DNA of 64,000 bases, from the NCBI GenBank assembly GCA_014376435.1, contig JACMRL010000021.1, positions 51,178-115,177 of the forward strand, given 5' to 3'. Below are positions 27,232 through 36,129 of this stretch, in pieces. Under the pieces are notes generated by a model. That model ran no database searches. It had not been told where the DNA came from and was given only the letters and a program-made list of their open reading frames with translations. The position numbers and the translations under genes were made by a program. The first letter of the stretch is position 1; every line of letters begins with the position of its first letter. Origin of the DNA: Bdellovibrio sp. GTDB taxonomy: Bacteria; Bdellovibrionota; Bdellovibrionia; Bdellovibrionales; Bdellovibrionaceae.

Positions 27232-30192
27232 ATGAAAAATAAAATTTCTTTAATTACAGTCACATTAGGCCTATTTGTAGGTTCGTTTGTTTTAGCGCAA
27301 AAAACCGATACATCTTCTCAAGATTTACTGATCAAAAAGTTAACGCAAATCCAGTTAAATTTAGCTCCGTCAGATGCGAGCCGTAATTCGGTTGTTCTAC
27401 GCTTAGCCGATTTACACTCGGAGCGTGCGCGTTTACTTTCAATGAAAGAAATTAACGATGGTTGTACGGTATGTAAAGCGGGCGATGCAGATCGTATTAA
27501 ATCATTGTCCTATTACAATGAAGCTTTAGCGAAAGCTCCGGACAGTGTGAAGGCGAAAGTTTATTTACAGCTAGGTCATCTTTATGAACTTAACGGCCAA
27601 AAAGACAAAGCCGAAAAGAACTACGCACAAATTTTATCGATTTCATCAAATCCAATGGAATTAGCAGAGGCCCATTTATCATTAGCGGAGTCTGCATTCC
27701 GTAAAAATGATTTCAAAACAGCTATTTCCCATTATGAAAAGGTATTAGCCACGGAAGGCGCAAGTTCGCAAGGCTTAGCGGCGTACCGTAAATCATGGTG
27801 TTTATTTAAAATGGGCCAACCAGAGCAAGCGATCGAGCAATTAAAAGTAATTTTAAAAGATCCGAAGCTTCAATCTCGGATGGCGATTTCACGCGGCGTA
27901 GCGGATAACCAATTTTTGGAAGAGGTTTCACGCGATCTAGTTACGTTTATGGGCGCGCGCGGAATCAAAGCGGGCGATGCAGAAACAATTTACTCTTTAA
28001 CTCCAGAAAGTTTTCGTTTACAGCAAGTTACATTGCTTGCCCGTGAAGGTTTACGTTTAGGCCAAAAAGAAATGGATTTAAAAGTTTGGGAATTCGTCGC
28101 TGAAAAGCACAATGATCCAAAAATCCGCTTAGAGGCAAAAGTCCGCCAAGCTCAATTATTATTTGACCTTAAAAAAACCGATGCAGCCCAAAATCAGTAT
28201 GCAGGTGCTTTAGGTTTATGGACGGCAGCCGGTTGTACGGTTGAAAGCTGTGATGAAATTTACAAAGGTCTTCGTCAATTTGTTATCGGTTGGAATCGTA
28301 TTGAAATTAAAAAACCTTCCGCTGAGTTAGTTTCTGCTTACCAAGATTACTTAAAAGTATTTCCGCAAGACGTAGATATGCAAATCTGGACGGCGCAAGC
28401 GATGGCTTTAAATGGCCAATACAAAGCGGCGGCAGAGTTAAATATGCAGACAAATGCCTTATTAGTGGCACAAACTGATAAAGAAAAATTAGAAAAAAAC
28501 TTATTATTAGCCATCGAAAACGCAGAAAAAGCTAAAGACGAGAAATTGTTAATGGCCGCGCAAGATGATTACTTAGCAAAAAGCATTACTAAACAAAAAG
28601 CGCAAGACGTTGAATACCAGCGCGCCTACGCGATTTACCAAAAAGAAGATTACGTAAAAGCTTCGGAAGCGATGCGCGCGATTGCTTTGGGTAATGGCAA
28701 AGACGCAAAAATTAAATTACAGGCGGCCGAGCTTGCAATGGACGCTGCGGTATTAATGAAAGACGACGTAAAGCTACAAGCTTGGTCCGCTGAGTTCGCA
28801 GCTAGATTTCCAGAAAAGAAAACTGATTTTACTTCGATCTACCAAAAGACGGTATTAAATCAATCAGCCGCTTTAGCTAAAACAGATTCAGCCCAAGCCC
28901 TGATCGTATTAAACCAATTCAACGTGGCGGCGGCCAAGCCTGAAGACAAAAAAGTTTATTTAAAAAATAAAATCTTATTAAATGAGAAATTAAATAAGAT
29001 TTCTGAAGCTCGGGTAGCGGTAGAGGATTATTTAAAGTTGCCTGGCTTAACAGGCGCCGAGACCGAATTTGCGCTAGAGCGTAAAGTTTGGTTCGCAGAG
29101 TTAGAGTTAGATTTCACAACGGCTTTAAAAACTTTAGAGATGACAAAAAATACTTCGGTGTCGAATGATCAAAAAGTTTTAAAATTAGCTTTATTCTCTG
29201 AATTAGCTGAAAAAAATCCTCAAAGCTATTATACCCAATATTTAAAGCAGTCTAAAGACGCTGAGAAAAAATCGTTAATTGCTTTACGTTTAGTGAAAGT
29301 TTCAAAAACCCCAGAAAAAGAATTAGCGGTGATGCGCCCTTACTTAGAAGGCCAACCTGAACTTTTAGCGCAGGCCGTAATGTCAGCTTACGCCTCGACT
29401 AAAAATCGCAAATTACTCGAGACTTTAGTTAAAAATAAAAACGCGAGCAAGACAGCGGCATTTGCCCTGGCCTCACGTATTTTATTCTTAGAAAATCTGC
29501 GCTCGGTCACTAAAACGGTGGCTGCTCATCAGATCAATCCGAAAACAATTAAAACTTTATCAGCGACATTAAAAGCGCGCGTAAAACTTTTAGAGCAATT
29601 AGATACATTAGCAAACCAAGCGATTGCTTCGGCTGATTGGTCATCGCAATTATTAAGTCTTGACCTAGTGGCTAAAGAAAATAAACGCTTCTATACAGAA
29701 GTTCTTTCTTTACCAACTCCGGAAGGTTTAACGGGCGAAGATGAACAACAATACCTAGGTTTATTATCGCAACAAGTTGCTCCTAATCAATCAAAGTCAG
29801 AAATGGCTGAAATTAAAGTTAAAGAATTCTGGGCAGATAAATCTGTTAATGAAAAATACAAATCAGCTTTAGCGGCCAATCCAGAGTGGTCATCTTACGT
29901 AGCGGAAGAAGTCGCGATGGTCTCGGCTGTTGCGCCGGAGGCACAAAAAGCAGGTTTCTCAGAAATTCAAGCGATGGCATCAATTCGTAAAGTGGCTGCC
30001 AATCAACCTACTTTTGCAGAATTAGAAAAAGCGCGTTTAAATTTAAAACAAAATCCTTTTGTAGCCAGTGCAGTAAAAAATGTACTTGAGCTTGAAAAGA
30101 AAGCCGATCGCACGGCAATGGTTGAATATTTAGAATCAAGATTATCTGGCTTACCGGCCGCAGGCACTGAGCAAAAAAAGGAGATTAACTAA
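27232..30192 (+). CDS. Large exported TPR-repeat protein
   Basis: 986 residues with signal peptide ending FVLAQ. At least the first 250 residues are TPR repeats (YYNEALAKAPDSVKAKVYLQLGHLYELNGQKDKAEKNY in two-helix units). A CTVC pair sits near residue 80. The remainder is all-helical and probably also TPR. Periplasmic scaffold. Large TPR proteins (AglT, GltE) accompany the Myxococcus gliding complex. Its stop overlaps the next ATG (TAATG). Confidence 0.82.
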   Translation: MKNKISLITVTLGLFVGSFVLAQKTDTSSQDLLIKKLTQIQLNLAPSDASRNSVVLRLADLHSERARLLSMKEINDGCTVCKAGDADRIKSLSYYNEALAKAPDSVKAKVYLQLGHLYELNGQKDKAEKNYAQILSISSNPMELAEAHLSLAESAFRKNDFKTAISHYEKVLATEGASSQGLAAYRKSWCLFKMGQPEQAIEQLKVILKDPKLQSRMAISRGVADNQFLEEVSRDLVTFMGARGIKAGDAETIYSLTPESFRLQQVTLLAREGLRLGQKEMDLKVWEFVAEKHNDPKIRLEAKVRQAQLLFDLKKTDAAQNQYAGALGLWTAAGCTVESCDEIYKGLRQFVIGWNRIEIKKPSAELVSAYQDYLKVFPQDVDMQIWTAQAMALNGQYKAAAELNMQTNALLVAQTDKEKLEKNLLLAIENAEKAKDEKLLMAAQDDYLAKSITKQKAQDVEYQRAYAIYQKEDYVKASEAMRAIALGNGKDAKIKLQAAELAMDAAVLMKDDVKLQAWSAEFAARFPEKKTDFTSIYQKTVLNQSAALAKTDSAQALIVLNQFNVAAAKPEDKKVYLKNKILLNEKLNKISEARVAVEDYLKLPGLTGAETEFALERKVWFAELELDFTTALKTLEMTKNTSVSNDQKVLKLALFSELAEKNPQSYYTQYLKQSKDAEKKSLIALRLVKVSKTPEKELAVMRPYLEGQPELLAQAVMSAYASTKNRKLLETLVKNKNASKTAAFALASRILFLENLRSVTKTVAAHQINPKTIKTLSATLKARVKLLEQLDTLANQAIASADWSSQLLSLDLVAKENKRFYTEVLSLPTPEGLTGEDEQQYLGLLSQQVAPNQSKSEMAEIKVKEFWADKSVNEKYKSALAANPEWSSYVAEEVAMVSAVAPEAQKAGFSEIQAMASIRKVAANQPTFAELEKARLNLKQNPFVASAVKNVLELEKKADRTAMVEYLESRLSGLPAAGTEQKKEIN

Positions 30193-30473
30193 TGATCAAG
30201 CAACTGGTGATTTTACCTTTCATGACGATCGGTCTGATGGCTTTGGCGGCGCCGACGACGCCTAAGGCAGCTTCTTCGACAGCCGCAAAAAAGAATTCTC
30301 AAACGGAAATGAATTTTGAAGACTTACTTGTAAATGGCCAATACCACTTTTCTGATGAGGCGGTTACGACCGTTGAAGAAGATAAAGTTTTAAATAGCCT
30401 CATCGGTATCAGAACTGATTTTAAAGATCGCATGAAGCAATCTTCTACATTAGGTGAGGTAAAATTAAAATGA
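30192..30473 (+). CDS. Small exported protein in the gliding-type operon
   Basis: 93 residues with signal peptide MIKQLVILPFMTIGLMALAA. The mature part is Ala/Thr/Lys-rich and then contains EMNFEDLLVNGQYHFSDEAVTTVEEDKVLNSLIGIRTDFKDRM, which probably binds a neighbour. Overlaps the preceding TPR gene by one base and the next gene by four (ATGA). No family known to me. Confidence 0.72.
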   Translation: MIKQLVILPFMTIGLMALAAPTTPKAASSTAAKKNSQTEMNFEDLLVNGQYHFSDEAVTTVEEDKVLNSLIGIRTDFKDRMKQSSTLGEVKLK

Positions 30474-31600
30474 GTCTAAAGTTAATTCTTGAAGACAGTG
30501 CGGGGAACGTAACCCGACAAATTCCAGTGACGGCGAAAAAAGCTCAGCTGATTCACCGTAGCGATAGCAAGCGCTTGGAAGTTGTAACCAGCACTGATTA
30601 TTTTACTAAAAATAATATCAAGTTTTCGAATATCGCAGATCTTGATTTTGATGAAATGAAATCAACTCCATTAGTGATTGGTGGTTTTGGTCAACTTCGC
30701 TTAGTTCAAGAAATTGGTACCGTACCAACCGATGCATTTCTTGATAATGAAGAAGATAAAAAAGATCTACGTAATTCAATCCTACTTGCGGCTTTATTAT
30801 TTTTATTAGTGATGGGCGTTTATTTTATGGCTCCGCGCACTTTGGTTAAACAAACTGAAGAATTAAAACAGCAAGTCGTAAAAATTATCAAAACGCAGCA
30901 GGCTAAAGTTGTTACGCCAAAACAACTGCAGATGAACGATCCAACTGTTACGAAAACTCCCGTTGCAAAAAAATTGGAAGCGATCAAACGCACGGGCGCA
31001 TTATCAGTATTAGGTAGCTTAAAGACCGGCTCTAACAAAGCGGGCTTAAATCTTGGAGCAGTTAATACAACGGCGGGCCCTGGTTTAGGTGGTACCGAAG
31101 GTAGCGGCGGCGTACAAAAATCATTGTACGCAAAAGGTATTACTTCAGCTCCATTAGGCGGCGGTAATAATGTAGCGGGCGCGGGCGGTTACGGAACGAA
31201 AGGTAAAGGCGGCGGACAAGCTGGTTACGGAAGTTTATCTTTAGTGGGTGCTGCAGGCGGAACTCCCGTTCAGTTAGGTGCTGAGGCTGAAGTAGCTACA
31301 GGTTTAGACCGTTCACAAATTGATGAAGTGATTAAAAGAAATTTAGGACAAGTTCGTTTTTGCTACGAGCAAGGTTTACAAAAAAACGCCAGTCTTAACG
31401 GTCGCGTGGTTGTAGGCTTCGTAGTGGGCGGCGCGGGCGCGGTGAAATCTTCTAACGTTGAAAGCTCATCGATGGGCGATAAATTAGTGGAAGAGTGCAT
31501 TGCGATGAGACTTAAATCTTGGAAGTTCCCAATCCCACAAGGTGGGGTTGATGTTAAAGTTAGTTATCCATTCGTCTTAAGAAGACAAGGGCAGGGGTAA
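30470..31600 (+). CDS. TonB-like energy transducer with AgmX/PglI C-terminal domain (GltG-like)
   Basis: 376 residues in three parts. A cytoplasmic N-terminal domain of about 105 residues comes first, then one membrane helix (ILLAALLFLLVMGVYFM). A periplasmic arm rich in Gly, Lys and Thr leads to the C-terminal domain (about 275-376) with IDEVIKRNLGQVRFCYEQGL and LKSWKFPIPQGGVDVKVSYPFVL. The last is the AgmX/TonB-like C-terminal domain. The order cytosolic domain-TM-TonB matches GltG/GltJ of Myxococcus. It likely passes motor energy across the periplasm. Confidence 0.88.
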   Translation: MSLKLILEDSAGNVTRQIPVTAKKAQLIHRSDSKRLEVVTSTDYFTKNNIKFSNIADLDFDEMKSTPLVIGGFGQLRLVQEIGTVPTDAFLDNEEDKKDLRNSILLAALLFLLVMGVYFMAPRTLVKQTEELKQQVVKIIKTQQAKVVTPKQLQMNDPTVTKTPVAKKLEAIKRTGALSVLGSLKTGSNKAGLNLGAVNTTAGPGLGGTEGSGGVQKSLYAKGITSAPLGGGNNVAGAGGYGTKGKGGGQAGYGSLSLVGAAGGTPVQLGAEAEVATGLDRSQIDEVIKRNLGQVRFCYEQGLQKNASLNGRVVVGFVVGGAGAVKSSNVESSSMGDKLVEECIAMRLKSWKFPIPQGGVDVKVSYPFVLRRQGQG

Positions 31601-31603
31601 AAT

Positions 31604-32764
31604 ATGAAGGCTATTAAATTAATCGCAGTTGTTTCAATGTTCGCCGCTTTAAGCGCGTGTAATACAAAGCAAGATCCTTTAGCGGATGCTTCGGACGCAA
31701 TTAAAAATGGTGTTCCACCATCAACTAAACCAGTTCAAAATGAAGAGCCTCTGTCAAAAGTAGCTCTACAAATCGATTCACCACTTTTAGTTAATGGCCG
31801 CGTCGGCAGTTTAACTGAAATTAAAATTCAGGGTCGTGTGTTGATCCCGGGCGTGGGTTTTAAATTGCAAATCGAAAATATGGCGCAATTTCCAGGTGCT
31901 ACTTTTGACCCGGTAACTGGTTTATTTAGGTGGACTCCGTCTAAAGAAGCTTTACCAAATGGTCTTGATGGCCAATTTGAACTAAACATTGCTTTAGTAA
32001 CTGTGCCAGGCAATACCGGTTACCCAGTATCGGTTGAGAAAAAAACGATTACTTTAAATATCTTCAGAAATTATACAAAGCCAATGATCACCTCAGTGGT
32101 TGGAAATTCTTCAAACATGATCGTTGGTGGACGTTATGATTTCGCGGTGATGTTGGAAGATTTCGATTCCTCTTTACCAAGTGATTTTTCTTTATTCTTT
32201 AAAGATTGCAGCAATGGGACTGTAGGTCGTATTTCTCAAGCGGTTAGTTACCAAAATATTAATTTCATCAAAGATACTCAACCAGGTAAATTCCGTGGTT
32301 TTGTAACGATGAATTTAACTGATACTCGCTTAGCATTTAATAACCGTAATTTTTGTTTCACGGTAACCGCGGTCTCTAAGTACTATGTATCTTCAAATCC
32401 ATACCAAGTTGATGTCGTTGTAAAAAATCCTTTACAAGCAGCCAAAACGACTCGTTCGATCATCGATGTTAAAAAAGGTACTTCGGGCGAATACAATATT
32501 TCTTTCTTTGATCCGGGCCAAGTAGGCGCAATCAAAGTTTCGAAAATGCCAGACTTAACTGCGTTGCCAGGTTCAACAATCACGTGTGACAATAATTTCG
32601 GTTATACCGCGATTGTTGATTGTAAATTAGTGATCGATGCAACTAGCCCTACTGTTTTACCGGGTAAAGTTGATTTAACATTTACAACTCAAAATACCCT
32701 GTATCCTCAAGATACAGTTGAATCTAATTTAGTTATCTCAGTTAACGTTAAGGAGATCTTATGA
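31604..32764 (+). CDS. Lipoprotein with Ig-like (He_PIG) domain
   Basis: 386 residues; lipobox LSAC (MKAIKLIAVVSMFAALSAC). The segment FPGATFDPVTGLFRWTPSKEALPNGLDGQFEL is the classic He_PIG/cadherin-like Ig motif (FDPxTGxFxWTP). The rest looks like two or more beta-sandwiches with three Cys pairs. Probably an outer-membrane lipoprotein of the machine. It overlaps the barrel gene by four bases. Confidence 0.78.
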   Translation: MKAIKLIAVVSMFAALSACNTKQDPLADASDAIKNGVPPSTKPVQNEEPLSKVALQIDSPLLVNGRVGSLTEIKIQGRVLIPGVGFKLQIENMAQFPGATFDPVTGLFRWTPSKEALPNGLDGQFELNIALVTVPGNTGYPVSVEKKTITLNIFRNYTKPMITSVVGNSSNMIVGGRYDFAVMLEDFDSSLPSDFSLFFKDCSNGTVGRISQAVSYQNINFIKDTQPGKFRGFVTMNLTDTRLAFNNRNFCFTVTAVSKYYVSSNPYQVDVVVKNPLQAAKTTRSIIDVKKGTSGEYNISFFDPGQVGAIKVSKMPDLTALPGSTITCDNNFGYTAIVDCKLVIDATSPTVLPGKVDLTFTTQNTLYPQDTVESNLVISVNVKEIL

Positions 32765-33468
32765 TTAAAATAGCTTTTTCAGTAGTAGCGTTGATTTGCT
32801 CGGTTTCTTTTGCTCAAGTTCAGCAAGAGATCGATTCTTTTGGCGGAAATGAATCTCTGTATAATAAGGCGCAAGCTTTAAACCCAGGAATTCAAACGGA
32901 TGTTGTACAGAATCGTTTTATCGAACGCACTCACCATTTTGAATTAGCTCCTGAAATCGGCGGCGTTTTCGGCGGTGACTCTTATAATAAATCAAATAAC
33001 TTCGGGATGAATGCATACTTTCACTTAAGCCCTAACTGGGCCATCGGTGCGAAGTACAATTACTACACGAATAAATTAACTCCAGAAGGCGAAGCAACGA
33101 TTGCGCGGGCATCGCAAGCGGCGGTACAAAATCCAGGTAATCCTGCATTTTTATACCCACAAGTTGTATTTCCAAAATCAGAAATGATGGCGACCGTTAG
33201 CTGGTATCCGATCGTGGGTAAATTAAGTTTTGGCAGCTGGGGTGTTGCTCACTTCGATACTTATTTCTTAGCGGGATACGGAACAATCGATTTGAATACA
33301 GGTTCTAGCAGCCAAGCCGCTCTAGGTGCGGGTCTTGGTTTCTGGTTAACTCCGCACATGACAACTCGTTTAGAGTATCGTCAGCAAAACTACACGGCAA
33401 AATACTACGATCAAAACCGTGGAATGTCAGTTGGAACTGCTTCCGTACAGGTCGGATGGTTATTGTGA
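32761..33468 (+). CDS. Outer-membrane beta-barrel protein (OMP_myx_plus-like)
   Basis: 235 residues, signal peptide ending VSFAQ. Strands of alternating hydrophobic residues (HFELAPEIGGVFGG, NYYTNKLTP, FLAGYGTIDLNTG, TTRLEYRQQNYTAKYY) end in a C-terminal strand VQVGWLL. This is an 8-12-strand barrel of the kind found beside AglT-type TPR genes in deltaproteobacteria; GltA/B/H are the gliding counterparts. Overlaps its neighbours on both sides. Confidence 0.82.
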   Translation: MIKIAFSVVALICSVSFAQVQQEIDSFGGNESLYNKAQALNPGIQTDVVQNRFIERTHHFELAPEIGGVFGGDSYNKSNNFGMNAYFHLSPNWAIGAKYNYYTNKLTPEGEATIARASQAAVQNPGNPAFLYPQVVFPKSEMMATVSWYPIVGKLSFGSWGVAHFDTYFLAGYGTIDLNTGSSSQAALGAGLGFWLTPHMTTRLEYRQQNYTAKYYDQNRGMSVGTASVQVGWLL

Positions 33469-35063
33469 GATTAAATCAATTTTTTATCTTAGCCACATTG
33501 CTAGGATCTTTCATCGTGCCGCCGACAGTGGCGCACGCGGAAGAAGATTTGATGCAAATTCTTGATGGCAAGGCTGCTACTTCGGCCACTGCATTTGTTG
33601 AAAGCGAAGAAATTCAAAAATTACGAAAAGTTGTCGGCCCTAAAGGGGCTGAGCAAAATATCTTTTTTCAGTTTTTAGCTGAAAAAAAATATGAAAAAGC
33701 TTTGTTTCAATGGAATACCGCTTACAACTCAAGTGCTTTTAAAACTTCGGCAACGGGCCGTGCTTTAGAAGCATTCTTAAAATTTAAAAATGACCTTAAA
33801 GTAACGGGCGTTGAAGCCTTACTTGCGATCAAAAATCCAGAAGTGATTGATAAAACGGTCATTGGCTTATGGAAAGAAAATATCAACGGGCAAAACCCAG
33901 TATGGGGCTTGGCGCAGGCGACTTGGAATCCGTATTGGACAAAAGTTTTTGGTGATGATGCAGAGATGGCTTTTCTTTTAAAGAAAAATTACACTACCAC
34001 TGAGGTTGCCGAATTATCTGAACTAATTAAAAAAACTGCGCCGGATTCAAATCAGCGCGCAATTTTAGAATGGCAGTTGGCGCTTAATTTAGGTATTCGC
34101 GGCGACAACAAAAAAGCGGGCCAAGTACTAGCACACTTAACGAAGTCAAAAAATAATCCAATCGACAGCGATTTAATTACGATGACGGCGGGACGTTTGC
34201 TTTATCAAGGTGGCTTTCTTGATGCGGCATTAAAATACTACGAAAAGGTTTCAAAAAAATCTGATTATTGGTTTCAAGTACAAGAAGAGATGGCTTGGAC
34301 TCACATGCGTAAGGGCGAACCGCAAAATGCGATCGCAATCACTAAGACTTTAACGTACCCGCACTTTAAGGGTTTAGTTGGAATCGAATCTTATTTATTA
34401 GATGCTTTCAGCCGTCTAAAAGTTTGTGACTACACGGGCGTATTAAGCACGATGGCGGCAATCAAACCGCAATTTTCTGAGCACTTAGTCGCTTTAGAAA
34501 AATTAAGCGTTGATGGCCACCAACCAGCGGTAGAAACTTTAGCGAATGCTTTATTACAGGGTTCAGTTTCAGTTGATAAATTAGGTCCGGTTGCGCATAG
34601 CTTACCGATGGTCGCTTCAAAAGATGAAGCTTTATCGGTGTTAATTCGCACGCAGAAAGCTTTAGAAGCTGAAGCAACGGTCGCAGAGACGTTATTTTCT
34701 CACTCTTTAACTTTCGGAAACTTGCAGGGACAATTTGAAACTTTAAAAAATCAAATTAAGTCTAGAGCGGAAATGACTAAAGGCGCTTTTTACCAACGCG
34801 TCCAAGAGTTAGCGAAAACTGAATTAGCCGACGCAAAACAAGTTATCCAAAGACTTCATATCGTTGAAGTTGAGATGATCCAGCAAGTTGATTCTTCAGA
34901 TAAGCTAAATAAAAAACTAGCTAAGGCTGAACCTAAAGCGGGTGTTGCATCGACTTCATCAAAATACGCGATGAGCTTTGCGAACGATAAAGAAATCTGG
35001 TTTGATGAGTTGTCTAACTTTAAAGTCGATACAAAAAATGGCTGCGCGAAACGTACTGAATAA
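33465..35063 (+). CDS. Exported TPR-repeat protein
   Basis: About 530 residues. The GTG at 33465 overlaps the barrel gene stop (GTGA); an ATG at 33456 is also possible. The signal peptide is LNQFFILATLLGSFIVPPTVAHA. The mature chain is all-helical with TPR units (LLYQGGFLDAALKYYEKVSKKSDYWFQVQEEMAWTHMRKGEPQNAIA). Probably a periplasmic partner of the large TPR protein in the same operon. Confidence 0.8.
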   Translation: MRLNQFFILATLLGSFIVPPTVAHAEEDLMQILDGKAATSATAFVESEEIQKLRKVVGPKGAEQNIFFQFLAEKKYEKALFQWNTAYNSSAFKTSATGRALEAFLKFKNDLKVTGVEALLAIKNPEVIDKTVIGLWKENINGQNPVWGLAQATWNPYWTKVFGDDAEMAFLLKKNYTTTEVAELSELIKKTAPDSNQRAILEWQLALNLGIRGDNKKAGQVLAHLTKSKNNPIDSDLITMTAGRLLYQGGFLDAALKYYEKVSKKSDYWFQVQEEMAWTHMRKGEPQNAIAITKTLTYPHFKGLVGIESYLLDAFSRLKVCDYTGVLSTMAAIKPQFSEHLVALEKLSVDGHQPAVETLANALLQGSVSVDKLGPVAHSLPMVASKDEALSVLIRTQKALEAEATVAETLFSHSLTFGNLQGQFETLKNQIKSRAEMTKGAFYQRVQELAKTELADAKQVIQRLHIVEVEMIQQVDSSDKLNKKLAKAEPKAGVASTSSKYAMSFANDKEIWFDELSNFKVDTKNGCAKRTE

Positions 35064-35077
35064 TTAAAGAGGTCGTT

Positions 35078-36097
35078 ATGAAATTTTTTACTAAAAAAAT
35101 AATTTTTGCTTCGTTGGCAGCCGCTTTCGTAGCTACAGGTTGCAGTGATAAATCTCCGCAATTAGTTCCAGCTTCAACGGTGAATAAAGAAACAGTATCT
35201 GAAAAGCCGCAAGATCTAGTCATGTTTAATCCCAAGGTTGATATTCTTTTTGTGATTGATAACTCGGGCAGTATGCAGGATGCACAAACAAACTTAAGCC
35301 GTAATGCGCGTTTATTTTCTGACGCGATTACGAAGATGTCGGTTTTGGACTATCATATCGGCGTAACCAGTACGGATATGAATGATTGCCAAAGAGGTTG
35401 CGGAAACTTAATTGGTTTTCCGTATTTCGTAGATAAAAATACGGCCAACGGGGCTAGCGCTCTTGCAAACAATATGCTAATTGGCACTGATGGATCATCG
35501 ATTGAGATGATGTTTTCTCCAGTCGTAAATGCTTTAACAACTAGTTTAAATAACCCAAGCAATGTTGGCTTCTACCGAGCAGATGCTTACTTGGCAATTA
35601 TTTTAATTACCGATGCCGAAGAGCAAAGTCGGTTATCTCCAGCTGATTTACTAAATTTTTTAATTCAAAAAAAAGGTGATGCATCGAAAGTTTTAGCTTA
35701 CGGCGTTATTCGCAAACTAGCAGAAGAACGTACTTGCTACGATATGGGCGAAACATTGAGCGACAAATTAGAAACGTTTTTATCTACAGTTGTAAATGCG
35801 GATAAAAAGCAAAATAACGTATTAAGCCTTTGTGCCTCAGATTACGGGATTAAGCTTGCGCAATTCGCGGCCGATATTGTGAAGCGTTCATCAGGAACAA
35901 TTCGGTTACAGCGTATTCCGAATGTAAAAACAATTAAAGTTACCTACGGTGTACAAGTTATTCCGAATGATCCCAAAACAGGTTGGGTATTTGAAGTATC
36001 AACGAATTCAATTATCTTATCTGCAGATATTAAATTCATAGATCAAGGGCCTAACGTAGGTTTAAGCGTTGATTTCGATGTGATTGAAACTAAGTAA
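35078..36097 (+). CDS. VWA-domain outer-membrane lipoprotein (CglB-like adhesin candidate)
   Basis: 339 residues; lipobox ATGC (Cys22). A von Willebrand A domain follows with a MIDAS motif: VDILFVIDNSGSM (DNSGSM 61-66), then a later ILITDAEEQS. Several cysteine pairs (CQRGCG). The C-terminus is beta-rich. In Myxococcus the VWA lipoprotein CglB is the surface adhesin of the gliding complex, and the last-gene position after motor, TonB, barrel and TPR genes makes the same role plausible here. A terminator follows. Confidence 0.85.
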   Translation: MKFFTKKIIFASLAAAFVATGCSDKSPQLVPASTVNKETVSEKPQDLVMFNPKVDILFVIDNSGSMQDAQTNLSRNARLFSDAITKMSVLDYHIGVTSTDMNDCQRGCGNLIGFPYFVDKNTANGASALANNMLIGTDGSSIEMMFSPVVNALTTSLNNPSNVGFYRADAYLAIILITDAEEQSRLSPADLLNFLIQKKGDASKVLAYGVIRKLAEERTCYDMGETLSDKLETFLSTVVNADKKQNNVLSLCASDYGIKLAQFAADIVKRSSGTIRLQRIPNVKTIKVTYGVQVIPNDPKTGWVFEVSTNSIILSADIKFIDQGPNVGLSVDFDVIETK

Positions 36098-36129
36098 TAA
36101 CTAAGCCTGCCGACGCCGGCTTAGTTATT
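36096..36129. terminator. Bidirectional terminator between convergent genes
   Basis: A perfect 12-bp stem AATAACTAAGCC/GGCTTAGTTATT with a GC-rich 10-base loop. It overlaps the stop codon of the VWA gene on one side and that of the Fic gene on the other, and ends both. Confidence 0.75.
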
